DNA from: Gloeotrichia echinulata CP02
GTDB lineage: Bacteria > Cyanobacteriota > Cyanobacteriia > Cyanobacteriales > Nostocaceae
DNA: 64,000 nucleotides
NCBI GenBank assembly: GCA_038087035.1
Contig: CP051187.1
Location: 2,048,501 to 2,112,500, forward strand
Direction of reading: 5' to 3'
The notes below the pieces were generated by a model. That model had not been told where the DNA came from and searched no databases. It worked only from the letters and a program-made list of their open reading frames with translations. Both the position numbers and the translations under genes were made by a program. This document shows, piece by piece, positions 36,726-44,992 of the stretch. The stretch's first letter is position 1. Every line of letters begins with the position of its first letter.

Positions 36726-37403
36726 TTAAGACGCTTGTTTATCGACTTCCATCAGACGTTGTTTGAGGCGCTGGGCTTCACCTTGATCGACCAGAGAGCC
36801 TTTTTCTAGCAAAAAAGCACCGTCACAGTAATTTAACTCATCTAAGCGATGAGTCACCCACAGGGCTGTAATCCCCCGGCTTTTGACAAGGCGGCGGACA
36901 CCAGCCACTAAATCCAATTGACTATCTGGATCGAGTAAGGCAGTTGGCTCATCTAATAGTAAAACTTCACAACGACGAGCGATCGCACCGGCGATCGCAA
37001 CGCGCTGTTTTTGTCCCCCACTCAAAGCATAAATAGGGCGTCGTTGCAAAGCCTCTAAATTCACTGCGCCTAAAGCCTCTTCTACCCTCGCTCTGACAGC
37101 AGCAATTGGCAATTTTTCTTCCACTAACCCAAAAGCCACATCAGCACCAACAGTTGGCATTACCAGTTGATGATCAGGATTCTGGAAGACAAAGCCAACA
37201 GGATGCAAAACCCCAATTTCGCCAGATTCAGGAGCTAATAGCCCAGCCAGCAGTCTGAGTAAAGTTGATTTACCACTGCCATTTGTCCCCAAAAGCATCC
37301 AAAATTCACCCCTAGGTACTTCTAGAGAGCAAGATTTGATGGCTTTCTCTCCATTAGGCCAACTAAACTGTAAATCTTTGACCGCAATCCCCACATCCGC
37401 CAT
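36726..37403 (-). CDS. Energy-coupling factor-type ABC transporter ATPase
   Basis: 225-aa CbiO/EcfA-like ATPase that powers uptake of vitamins or metals. Walker A LLGTNGSGKSTLLRL, the Q-loop FVFQNPDHQLVMPTVGADVAFGL typical of ECF ATPases, signature ALSGGQKQRVAIA, Walker B VLLLDEPTALLD and switch His VTHRLDE are all present. The start MADVGIAVK follows a GAAGGTG ribosome site; the open frame extends 9 codons more. No permease or S-component lies next to it, so substrate unknown. Confidence 0.9.
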   Translation of the reverse strand: MADVGIAVKDLQFSWPNGEKAIKSCSLEVPRGEFWMLLGTNGSGKSTLLRLLAGLLAPESGEIGVLHPVGFVFQNPDHQLVMPTVGADVAFGLVEEKLPIAAVRARVEEALGAVNLEALQRRPIYALSGGQKQRVAIAGAIARRCEVLLLDEPTALLDPDSQLDLVAGVRRLVKSRGITALWVTHRLDELNYCDGAFLLEKGSLVDQGEAQRLKQRLMEVDKQAS

Positions 37404-37500
37404 TTCGACACCTTCGTTAGCAAACTGCAAAACATCAACTGTTAACTGTCAACCGTCAAAAGTCAACCGTCAACAGTTGCGTTTTTTATTTGAAAGTCCC

Positions 37501-37776
37501 TTACTCAGCCACTGTTAGGCTGACAAAACCAGGTGGTCTACCACTACTAGTACTGACACCATCTTTCTCAATAATCTGCACTCCAGAAATTTCACTAGCA
37601 CGAACGGCAATTTTTTTCTCGGTTTTGCCCTCGCACTTGAGTTCCACTACCTCAGGATTACCAGAGCGTATCGCTGCCAAAATTAGCTGATAGACAGCCT
37701 CAGCATCCTCTGCTGACTTACGTTGTACGGATATGGGGAAAGCAGTGTTTCTGATGCTTAAGTCAATAGTAAACAT
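37501..37776 (-). CDS. UPF0367-family small protein
   Basis: 91-aa conserved cyanobacterial protein of unknown function. It matches the UPF0367 pattern: MFTIDLSIRNTAFPISVQRK, EDAEAVYQLILAAIRSGNPE, ELKCEGKTEKKIAV, SEISGVQI and GRPPGFVSL. Cytosolic, no motifs suggesting activity. It stands about 100 bp upstream of the ECF ATPase gene on the same strand. Confidence 0.85.
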   Translation of the reverse strand: MFTIDLSIRNTAFPISVQRKSAEDAEAVYQLILAAIRSGNPEVVELKCEGKTEKKIAVRASEISGVQIIEKDGVSTSSGRPPGFVSLTVAE

Positions 37777-37822
37777 TTAGCACTAATCACATTTAACTGT
37801 AGCACTCATTCTAACGTTAGCG

Positions 37823-38038
37823 ATGGGGACTGGGGGATTGGGGACTGGGGATTGGGGATTGGGGATTGGGGATTGGGGATTGGGGATTGGGGATTGGGGA
37901 TTGGGGATTGGATTAATTTACTCATTACTCATTACTCATTACTCATTACTCCTTACTCCTTACTCCTTACTCCTTACTCCTTACTCCTTACTCCTTACTC
38001 CTTACTATTGGGGATTCGGGACTGGGGATTGGGAGGGG
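37823..38038. repeat. Long heptanucleotide arrays upstream of psbD
   Basis: About 12 units of GGGGATT, then ACTCATT and about 11 units of ACTCCTT, then GGGGATT-like units again. The array lies 220 bp before the psbD start. Confidence 0.92.
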
Positions 38039-38205
38039 GAGAAAAATCCCTCATGCCCTTGAGTATATAAATATTAAATTTTATTAAAAAAACTATAGAA
38101 AAATTAGCAATTTGGACGTACTATGATTAAAGTCGGTAAAAAATTGTAAACTAGATTGACAACCTAGTTCACTTTCTGTTTATGGAGAGCTAAATAATAG
38201 CAGTC

Positions 38206-38211
38206 TATAAT
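38206..38211 (+). promoter_or_regulatory. Candidate -10 box of psbD
   Basis: TATAAT 47 bp upstream of the psbD ATG in the sequence CAGTCTATAATACAG. No good -35 at 17 bp was found; TTGACA lies further upstream at about 38156. A GGAG ribosome site is at 38244. Confidence 0.4.
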
Positions 38212-38257
38212 ACAGAGGGTAAAACCTGTACTTATAAACATTTGGAGATTTGCTGTA

Positions 38258-39313
38258 ATGACCATCGCAGTTGGACGCGCCCCCAATAGAGGGTGGTTTG
38301 ACGTTCTTGACGACTGGTTGAAGCGCGATCGCTTCGTATTCGTAGGTTGGTCAGGGATATTATTATTCCCCTGCGCCTACCTAGCACTAGGCGGTTGGCT
38401 CACCGGTACAACCTTCGTCACCTCTTGGTACACCCACGGTTTAGCCTCCTCCTACTTAGAAGGCTGTAACTTTATTACCGTTGCCGTATCAACTCCCGCA
38501 GACAGTTTGGGACATTCCCTATTGCTGTTGTGGGGACCTGAAGCTCAAGGAGACTTGACTCGCTGGTTCCAGTTGGGCGGATTATGGCCATTTGTTGCCC
38601 TCCACGGAGCTTTTGGTTTAATTGGCTTCATGTTGCGCCAATTTGAAATTGCCCGGCTAGTAGGTATCCGTCCTTACAACGCCTTGGCTTTTTCAGCCCC
38701 CATCGCGGTATTCGTCAGCGTCTTCTTAATGTACCCCTTGGGACAATCCAGCTGGTTCTTTGCACCCAGCTTTGGTGTAGCGGGAATTTTCCGTTTCATC
38801 TTGTTTGTCCAAGGTTTCCATAACTTCACCCTCAACCCCTTCCACATGATGGGTGTAGCAGGTGTGTTAGGTGGTGCTTTGTTGTGCGCGATTCACGGTG
38901 CAACCGTAGAAAACACCCTGTTTGAAGATGGCGAATCTTCAAACACTTTCCGAGGCTTCAATCCTACCCAAGCCGAAGAAACCTACTCAATGGTGACTGC
39001 AAACCGTTTCTGGTCACAGATTTTCGGGATTGCATTCTCTAACAAACGCTGGTTACACTTCTTTATGTTGTTTGTACCAGTCACAGGCTTGTGGATGGCT
39101 GCAGTCGGGATTGTCGGCTTGGCATTGAACCTACGGGCTTATGACTTCGTGTCCCAAGAATTGCGGGCAGCAGAAGACCCGGAATTTGAAACATTCTATA
39201 CCAAGAACATTTTGCTGAATGAGGGTATCCGTGCTTGGATGGCACCTCAAGATCAGCCCCACGAACAATTTGTATTCCCTGAAGAAGTACTACCTCGCGG
39301 TAATGCTCTCTAA
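38258..39313 (+). CDS. psbD: Photosystem II D2 protein
   Basis: 351-aa D2 reaction-centre protein that binds P680 chlorophyll, pheophytin and the QA plastoquinone and carries redox Tyr D. All key features are visible: Tyr159 (Tyr160 in standard numbering), His188, the chlorophyll ligand His196, the iron ligands in CAIHGATVEN and NKRWLHFF, and C-terminal EEVLPRGNAL. One residue is missing at the N-terminus (RAPNRGW instead of RAP-x-ERGW), and Phe190 replaces the usual Trp191. No psbC follows or overlaps, unlike the psbDC operon, so this is a second, monocistronic psbD copy. Confidence 0.96.
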   Translation: MTIAVGRAPNRGWFDVLDDWLKRDRFVFVGWSGILLFPCAYLALGGWLTGTTFVTSWYTHGLASSYLEGCNFITVAVSTPADSLGHSLLLLWGPEAQGDLTRWFQLGGLWPFVALHGAFGLIGFMLRQFEIARLVGIRPYNALAFSAPIAVFVSVFLMYPLGQSSWFFAPSFGVAGIFRFILFVQGFHNFTLNPFHMMGVAGVLGGALLCAIHGATVENTLFEDGESSNTFRGFNPTQAEETYSMVTANRFWSQIFGIAFSNKRWLHFFMLFVPVTGLWMAAVGIVGLALNLRAYDFVSQELRAAEDPEFETFYTKNILLNEGIRAWMAPQDQPHEQFVFPEEVLPRGNAL

Positions 39314-39377
39314 TTAAACATGATGAATGATGTATATAAGCATCATTCATCATTCAAAATTAATGATACATAACCCA

Positions 39378-39644
39378 CAATCGTCCTCACATGGGCGATA
39401 AATCTGTAGGGGCGCAAGGCTTTGCGCCCCTACAATCGTCTCACATGGGCGATAAAATTAAGAACCGACAATCGTCCTCACATGGGCGATAAATCTGTAG
39501 GGGCGCAAGGCCTTGCGCCCCTACAATCGTCTCACATGGGCGATAAAATTAAGAACCGACAATCGTCCTCACATGGGCGATAAATCTGTAGGGGCGCAAG
39601 GCCTTGCGCCCCTACAATCGTCTCACATGGGCGATAAAATCGGT
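39378..39644. repeat. 91-bp tandem repeat, three units
   Basis: Units start at 39378, 39469 and 39560. Each has CAATCGTCCTCACATGGGCG, the GTAGGGGCGCAAGGCCTTGC palindrome and CAATCGTCTCACATGGGCGA. It lies just downstream of psbD. The TGTGAGGACGATTGTCG part recurs at 23.2 kb. Confidence 0.92.
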
Positions 39645-39740
39645 CTCCCTGTTCGCGACTCTGTATCCTTTAGTTAAATTTATAAATTTATAAATTTATA
39701 AATTTATTTATGTGCTATATTCATTTAAGGTGAATAACCC

Positions 39741-39765
39741 AGAGCAAAATGCTCTGCCTTTTTGA
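39741..39765 (+). terminator. Candidate intrinsic terminator
   Basis: Hairpin CAGAGCA-AAA-TGCTCTG followed by CCTTTTTG. It could end transcripts coming through the repeat region from psbD, or separate them from the structured RNA that follows. Confidence 0.5.
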
Positions 39766-39801
39766 AACTAAGTCCACTTAGGCAATAAGGAGGTGATGCC
39801 C

Positions 39802-39873
39802 ATGATAGAAAGTAGTAAACGCATGGGTCGTCAGGTTGTAGTTAGCCGGCTGTGTGCCGGGGCTGTTCTCTAA
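39802..39873 (+). CDS. Small ORF of 23 codons with strong ribosome site
   Basis: ATG 6 nt after AAGGAGGTGATG. The peptide begins MIESSKRMGRQVVV and ends SRLCAGAVL. It is too short for a fold call and has a basic N-terminal and a hydrophobic C-terminal half. The CCCATG around its start can pair with CATGGG at 39822-39827, so translation may be gated by RNA structure. It may be a leader peptide or a small functional protein. Confidence 0.45.
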   Translation: MIESSKRMGRQVVVSRLCAGAVL

Positions 39874-39975
39874 AAGTTAGCCTTAGTCATCTTGAGATGC
39901 TAAGTTAGCTCAAGTATCTAGGCAAGCTCGGAGTTCCTTCCGGCAGTCTGGTTACAACCTGAAGACCCAACTAGA

Positions 39976-40013
39976 CCGCCCTGACTTAGATCAACTGATC
40001 TAAATCAGGGCGG
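39976..40013 (+). terminator. 18-bp hairpin at the 3' end of the structured RNA
   Basis: Arms CCGCCCTGACTTAGATCA and TGATCTAAATCAGGGCGG with a 2-nt loop and one mismatch. It is followed by ATAGTTATTTATG rather than a pure T-run, so it may be a stabilising or terminating hairpin. Confidence 0.5.
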
Positions 40014-40118
40014 ATAGTTATTTATGAGGAATTTTTGATTGATCAATGGTGACTGTGGGCAACTGAGATGGCGATCGCGTTAAAGTTTTTTTAGAGATAA
40101 TTGTAGACAACGGAACTA

Positions 40119-40232
40119 GTAGTCTGTCAATTTTGTTTTGAGGGATTTTTGGTAGTGTGAGCGTCTCGCTCACGCGGGCAAGATGCCCGCACTACAGTCC
40201 ATCATTTTTATGTTGACAGAGTACTAGGGAAC
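40119..40232. mobile_element. Small inverted-repeat element, family H
   Basis: Ends CTAGTAGTCTGTCAA and TTGACAGAGTACTAG are inverted repeats. The inside has GTGAGCGTCTCGCTCACGCG and GGCAAGATGCCCGCACTAC palindromes. Confidence 0.55.
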
Positions 40233-40292
40233 AAGACTCAACACCCAACAGTCAAGAATCAAAAGTCAACTATCGCAATAGGATTTTTGAAT

Positions 40293-40574
40293 ATGGTGCA
40301 GCTACTAACGGAGGCGGAAATTCAAGAACGGGCGAAAAGTCTGTCAGATTGGACTGTTGACGGTTCTGCAATTACTATTACACGCACCTTTAAGGATTTT
40401 ATCCAGGCTATTGAGTTTGTGAATAAACTTGTAGAACCAGCGGAATTAGCAGGACATCATCCAGACATTGAAATTTCTTACAACAAAGTTAAAATTACAT
40501 TGACAACCCATGATGCAGGTGGTTTGACCAAGAATGACTTTGATGTAGCAGCAACTATTTCCCAAATACATTAG
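40293..40574 (+). CDS. 4a-hydroxytetrahydrobiopterin dehydratase (PCD/DCoH)
   Basis: 93-aa pterin-4a-carbinolamine dehydratase that recycles hydroxylated pterins; in phototrophs it may act in carotenoid or folate metabolism. The protein shows the family core: LSDWTVDGSAITITRTFKDF, EFVNKLVEPAELAGHHPDIE with the two catalytic His, and VKITLTTHDAGGLT. The ATG (MVQLLTEAE) is preferred to a TTG two codons earlier. Single gene after the repeat region. Confidence 0.93.
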   Translation: MVQLLTEAEIQERAKSLSDWTVDGSAITITRTFKDFIQAIEFVNKLVEPAELAGHHPDIEISYNKVKITLTTHDAGGLTKNDFDVAATISQIH

Positions 40575-40994
40575 TCATCATCAAATAGGACTAAGAGTAT
40601 TATTTTATTCAAATATAGCGACCAGGTTTGATTTTGGAAAAAATCTCAGTAAGTATATGTAGGCATTGCCCATCTTCCGTATTTTTTCAAAAATCAAATA
40701 GGAATCCTATATAACTAAATATATGTGTGACAGTTAATAAACTGCTCAGTCACATAAAATGTTGCCAAATGTCTGATATGTTGTATAATGATGTGCTATG
40801 AAGATGTGTTTTTGCCCAAGATAATTAGATGAATTTTCAACAACAAGTTAATCAGTTATTAGCTGGGCAAAAACTAAAATTGTAGTAGTAGCAATTATGC
40901 CTGATTAGATAAAATGAGAAATAGATAGCCCATTTTTGAGAATTAGGTGCAACGAACACAATTATCTATACAAGGTGTGAGGAGAAAATCAAAG

Positions 40995-42758
40995 ATGTCT
41001 AATATATTGTGGAAATCCCTGGTAGTAAGCAATGCAGTTTTGGGAGCAACGTTGTTAGTTTCGGCAGCAGCGATCGCAGCTCCAACTACCACCGCAGAAG
41101 TAGCCCCCTCTGTAGAACCAGCCAGTGCGGAAGTAGCCCAGAAGCCAGCAGAAATATTGGCTCAAGCTAGCCCAACCAGCGATGAGTCGAAAGTTTTAGA
41201 GCAAGTTACCCGCTACAGCAAAGAAGGTAGCAATACCCAGGCGCAAGTAACATCAGTTTCGCAGTTTTCCGACGTACAGCCCACCGACTGGGCATTCCAA
41301 GCCTTGCAGTCCTTGGTTGAGCGCTATGGTTGTATAGCAGGTTATCCCAATAGTACATATCGCGGAAACCGTGCTTTGACCCGTTATGAATTTGCTGCTG
41401 GTTTAAATGCCTGTTTAGATCGGGTTAACGAATTGATTGCCACAGCCACAGCTGACTTGGTAACAAAACAAGATTTAACAACTTTACAGCGTTTACAAGA
41501 AGAATTTTCCGCAGAACTAGCAACCTTACGCGGTCGTGTAGATTCTTTAGAAGCACGTACTGCTGAATTGGAAGCAAATCAGTTTTCAACTACAACCAAA
41601 CTAGCTGGTGAAGCGATTTTCGCGGTAACTGATGCTTTCGGTGGCAAAACTGATAGTGCTAACAATACGGTCTTCCAAAACAGAGTACGGTTAAGCTTAA
41701 ACACCAGCTTCACCGGTAAAGACATTTTGACCACCCGTCTGTCATCTGGTAATGCGACAGGCTTTGCATTGAGAAACAACGCCAATGGCCCTATTACTAC
41801 TGCAGAAGGTACACAAACGTTTCAAGTAGGTAGCACTGGTAATAACAATGTCACACTAGACCGCTTGACCTATGAAGCTCCCATCGGACCTGCTCAAGTT
41901 TATATCGCGGCTACTGGTGGGCAACATAGCCATTATGCTGCTGTTAACAACCCTTACTTCTTTGACAAAACCGACGGTGGTAACGGGGCTTTGTCTACCT
42001 TTGCTTCTGAAAACCCCATCTACCGGATTGGCGGTGGCGCTGGTATAGGCGTCAGCATACCTTTTAGTCCAAAAATTGGCCTTGGTATATTGAAGCCAAG
42101 TTCTATCACAGTGGGTTACTTGGCATCTAATGCTAATAATCCTACAAATACAGATATTAAGGGTAATGGTTTGACCAATGGTAGCTATGCTGCTCTAGGA
42201 CAGTTGAACGTAGCTGTTGGTGATCGCGTGGCTTTAGCTGCCACCTACACTCACGGTTATCATACTGCTGGTAGTAGTTTGTTTGATGGCGGTATTGGTA
42301 TAAATAATGTTGCCGGATCTGGAATTGTAGGTACAGGTTCCGTCAACACTCTAAGTGCAACAAAAGCATCTTCCAGTAATTCCTACGGTATTTCGGCAGC
42401 ATTCAGACCGAGCGACAAACTGTCAATTAGTGGCTTTGTTTCTTACCATAGTGTCTTAGGCGAAGGTCCTGGCTCTATCGGTAAGTATCAAGCTTGGAGC
42501 TATGGTGCTGGGGTAGCTTTACCTGACTTCGGTAAGAAGGGTAACGTATTGGGTATTTTCGCTGGCGCTCAACCCTATGCACTTAACCGATTCGGTGGCG
42601 ATACTAAAGTACCTTACCAGATTGAAGGCTTCTACAAGTATCGCTTGTCTGATAACATCTCAGTCACCCCTGGTGTTATCTGGTTGACAGCTCCTGGTCA
42701 GAGCAACAATACAGACAATGCGATTATTGGTACTCTGAGAACAACATTCACCTTCTAG
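40995..42758 (+). CDS. SLH-containing outer-membrane porin (OprB family)
   Basis: 587-aa porin. The start at MSNILWKSLVVS follows GAGGAGAAAATC and gives a signal peptide ending near AAAIAAP. An SLH domain (about 75-135: FSDVQPTDWAFQALQSLVER, YGCIAGYPNSTYRGNRALTR) anchors it to peptidoglycan, then a short coiled coil (EEFSAELATLRGRVDSLEAR) and an OprB beta-barrel ending in aromatic Phe (TLRTTFTF). Cyanobacterial members serve as iron or small-solute channels. Confidence 0.92.
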   Translation: MSNILWKSLVVSNAVLGATLLVSAAAIAAPTTTAEVAPSVEPASAEVAQKPAEILAQASPTSDESKVLEQVTRYSKEGSNTQAQVTSVSQFSDVQPTDWAFQALQSLVERYGCIAGYPNSTYRGNRALTRYEFAAGLNACLDRVNELIATATADLVTKQDLTTLQRLQEEFSAELATLRGRVDSLEARTAELEANQFSTTTKLAGEAIFAVTDAFGGKTDSANNTVFQNRVRLSLNTSFTGKDILTTRLSSGNATGFALRNNANGPITTAEGTQTFQVGSTGNNNVTLDRLTYEAPIGPAQVYIAATGGQHSHYAAVNNPYFFDKTDGGNGALSTFASENPIYRIGGGAGIGVSIPFSPKIGLGILKPSSITVGYLASNANNPTNTDIKGNGLTNGSYAALGQLNVAVGDRVALAATYTHGYHTAGSSLFDGGIGINNVAGSGIVGTGSVNTLSATKASSSNSYGISAAFRPSDKLSISGFVSYHSVLGEGPGSIGKYQAWSYGAGVALPDFGKKGNVLGIFAGAQPYALNRFGGDTKVPYQIEGFYKYRLSDNISVTPGVIWLTAPGQSNNTDNAIIGTLRTTFTF

Positions 42759-42829
42759 AACTTTTCAGTGAACAGTTAACGGTTGACTGTTCAGTGTGAA
42801 AATTTGTCGGAACATTTGGGAAAATCTTG

Positions 42830-42861
42830 ATCCCCGCCATTTGGTGGGGATTTTTATTTTT
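42830..42861 (+). terminator. Rho-independent terminator of the porin gene
   Basis: Stem ATCCCCGCCA / TGGTGGGGAT followed by TTTTTATTTTT, 72 bp after the porin stop codon. Confidence 0.85.
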
Positions 42862-42936
42862 GGTGTTGATAACTAACAAACCCCACCGGAGAACCGGAGT
42901 ATACTAGAAAAAGTTAGGACTAATTTAGGGTAGCCT

Positions 42937-43374
42937 GTGGAACTATCGTGTAAATCAGAATATGCAATTCTTGCATTATTAGAGATGGCCACTAATTACC
43001 AAAGTGGCGAACCCCAGCAAATTCGACAAATTGCAGCACAGCAAAATATCCCCGACCGCTATTTAGAGCAGCTACTGGCGACTTTGAGGCGTGGGGGTAT
43101 AATCAAGAGTCAACGGGGGTCTAAAGGTGGCTATCTGTTGGCGCGAGAACCTAGGAAAATTACAATTTTAGAGATATTAGAATGCTTGGAAGGGTTAGAT
43201 GTGCGGCCGTCCGCTCAGGAGGTCAATTCTAGAACAGTAGACAGTTCTGTGATAGAAGAGATTTGGCAAGAAGCATGTCAGGCTGCAAATTCAGTATTGC
43301 AAAAATACACTCTTCAGGAACTTTGTGAAAAAAGAGATTCCCTGCGACAGGTCGATATTATGTACTACATTTAG
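42937..43374 (+). CDS. Rrf2-family transcriptional regulator
   Basis: 145-aa winged-helix regulator. It starts (GTG) with MELSCKSEYAILALLEMA and has the HTH region QQIRQIAAQQNIPDRYLEQL and wing RGGIIKSQRGSKGGYLLAR. The Cys spacing needed for an IscR-type Fe-S cluster is absent (only single Cys at about 118 and 132 in the effector part), so it is closer to CymR/CysR-like members that sense sulfur metabolites. The target is unknown. It is preceded by the porin terminator and thus has its own promoter. Confidence 0.87.
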   Translation: MELSCKSEYAILALLEMATNYQSGEPQQIRQIAAQQNIPDRYLEQLLATLRRGGIIKSQRGSKGGYLLAREPRKITILEILECLEGLDVRPSAQEVNSRTVDSSVIEEIWQEACQAANSVLQKYTLQELCEKRDSLRQVDIMYYI

Positions 43375-43389
43375 TCCAAGGTCCAGTTA

Positions 43390-43496
43390 TATAGCGTTTC
43401 TCGCCCTAGTGAGGTACATCGGTAAGGGCACGGCAGTGCCGTGCCCCTACATCGCGTGATACAATTTTGTACCTCATCTGAATAGGAAGTGCTATA
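43390..43496. mobile_element. Small inverted-repeat element, family G
   Basis: Ends TATAGCGTTTC and GGAAGTGCTATA, with inner GAGGTACA and TGTACCTC arms and a GGGCACGGCAGTGCCGTGCC palindrome in the centre. Confidence 0.65.
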
Positions 43497-43583
43497 TCTC
43501 AGCAGTAAAGTGACTAAGCTTTACCCTTACCGGGTATTCCTGTAAAATTGATAGATGAAGTGATTACTGTCACAGTTGACACT

Positions 43584-43955
43584 CTCAGGTCTAAAGACAC
43601 TGAGATTCTACAGACAGAGTAAAACTCTCGCTACGACCGTCAAACGCCGTCTACCTAGTCACTCTAAGTCAAGCTTAGGTTTCTAGCTACTTTTATTTTT
43701 TCCAATGCTTTGGTGAATCCATCACTAAGCCAAGACGCGGTACGCTCCGCAACAAGCCTTTATTTGCTCTTTCCTGTCATACTGCGCCAGGACTTAAACC
43801 TAACCGTTGTTTCATAGGAGCCGGGATTTCTCCGATACTAGGATGCTTCAACACGTAGATGTTTTTTGTTCTTACTCACGCTCTAATTTTAACACAAATA
43901 CCACTGCGACTAAAGTCGCTCGTGCCGCTTCCCTCTCAGCACTGAAGTGTCTGAG
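43584..43955 (-). mobile_element. Candidate non-autonomous IS200/IS605-type element
   Basis: Two matched 21-nt hairpins, CTCAG-GTCTAAAGACA-CTGAG at 43584-43604 and CTCAG-CACTGAAGTGT-CTGAG at 43935-43955, bracket about 370 bp without an intact gene. Minus-strand codons near the left end read TKALEKIKVARNLSL, weakly like a TnpB tail. Subterminal hairpins are the TnpA recognition feature of this superfamily. Confidence 0.45.
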
Positions 43956-44028
43956 TTTCCCGCATCCCGCGAGGTTCTATGAAGAAGCGAAGCTAGTCGC
44001 TAGCGTCAGCTAACTATCAATCGGATCA

Positions 44029-44718
44029 ATGGTGAATTCTAATCATTACGAAACCCTACAAGTTAGTCAAAATGCTACTCAAGCGGAGATTAAGCAAGCT
44101 TATCGCCGCTTGGTAAAATTATTTCATCCTGACAGTAATCACCAAACAGCAGACAAAGAGCAGATTATCCACATCAATGCAGCGTATGAAGTTTTAGGCG
44201 ACACTCAAAGTCGCCTTAATTATGACCAAAAACTGCGTGATAGCTCCCAAAAATTCCAGAGCGATCGCCAACAGCGTACCGCATCTGCTCAACAGCATTA
44301 CCAAGCGACACGGAAAAGGGGAAGAGATGTTGATGAGCAAGTCGAAGAATGGCTACGTCTAATTTATCAACCAGTCAATCACTTGCTTTGTCGCATTCTC
44401 AATTCCCTAGAGGAGCAAATCGACACACTAGCCGCTGATCCCTTTGATGATGAATTATTAGACGAATTTCAAGAATATTTACAATCCTGTCGCCTTGACC
44501 TCAAGCAAGCCCAAATTACTTTTCGTTCTCTACCGAATCCACCTAGTCTAGCAAGAGCGGCGGCTCACCTTTACTATAGCCTCAATCAAGTAGCCGATGG
44601 ACTGGAAGAATTAGCATATTTCCCCTTGAGCTACGATGAGCGTTATTTGCACACAGGTCAAGAATTATTCCGCATCGCTACGAGATTGCACTGTGAAGCC
44701 CAAGCATCTGTTACATAG
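44029..44718 (+). CDS. J-domain (DnaJ-like) protein
   Basis: 229-aa protein with an N-terminal J domain (HYETLQVSQNATQAEIKQAY, HPD at 33-35, NAAYEVLGDTQSRLNYD) that stimulates DnaK ATPase. The rest is helical and acidic with no Gly/Phe or zinc-finger region, so it is a type III co-chaperone with a private C-terminal domain (EEWLRLIYQPVNHLLCRILN). Client unknown. Confidence 0.9.
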   Translation: MVNSNHYETLQVSQNATQAEIKQAYRRLVKLFHPDSNHQTADKEQIIHINAAYEVLGDTQSRLNYDQKLRDSSQKFQSDRQQRTASAQQHYQATRKRGRDVDEQVEEWLRLIYQPVNHLLCRILNSLEEQIDTLAADPFDDELLDEFQEYLQSCRLDLKQAQITFRSLPNPPSLARAAAHLYYSLNQVADGLEELAYFPLSYDERYLHTGQELFRIATRLHCEAQASVT

Positions 44719-44719
44719 T

Positions 44720-44915
44720 TAAGGGTCAAGGGTCAAGGGTCAAGGGTCAAGGGTCAAGGGTCAAGGGTCAAGGGTGAATCTTTGGACTTTGGACTTTGGA
44801 CTTTGGACTTTGGACTTTGGACTTTGGACTTTGGACTTTGGACTTTGGACTTTGGACTTTGGACTTTGGACTTTGGACTTTGGACTTTGGACTTTGGATT
44901 TTGGATTTTGGACTC
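44720..44915. repeat. Heptanucleotide arrays (GGGTCAA then TGGACTT)
   Basis: About 7 units of GGGTCAA followed by about 18 units of TGGACTT and some TTGGATT, starting directly after the J-protein stop. Confidence 0.93.
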
Positions 44916-44992
44916 TACGAAGTAGCAGAAATTAGTTTATGCTGGAAATAGTATAAAGTTAAGAAATTTTAAATTCTGCTCCCAAAATACTC

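Larger units (their letters stand above)
39770..40013 (+). ncRNA. Candidate structured RNA carrying a 23-codon ORF
   Basis: A 16-nt segment GGGTCGTCAGGTTGTA (39825-39840) can pair with TACAACCTGAAGACCC (39953-39968), one mismatch, closing a multibranch region with local hairpins (AGCCGGC/GCCGGGGCT; CTTAG.CATC/GATGCTAAG). The region ends with an 18-bp hairpin at 39976-40013 (CCGCCCTGA ... TCAGGGCGG). A strong AAGGAGGTGA ribosome site and a short ORF lie at its 5' side. I do not recognise a named RNA family. Confidence 0.5.

Noticed and set aside
39314..39360. Remnant of psbC overlapping the end of psbD
   Set aside because: The sequence after the psbD stop has no psbC-like codons in any frame.
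39378..39644. Possible CRISPR array downstream of psbD
   Set aside because: The 91-bp units are contiguous and nearly identical with no unique spacers.
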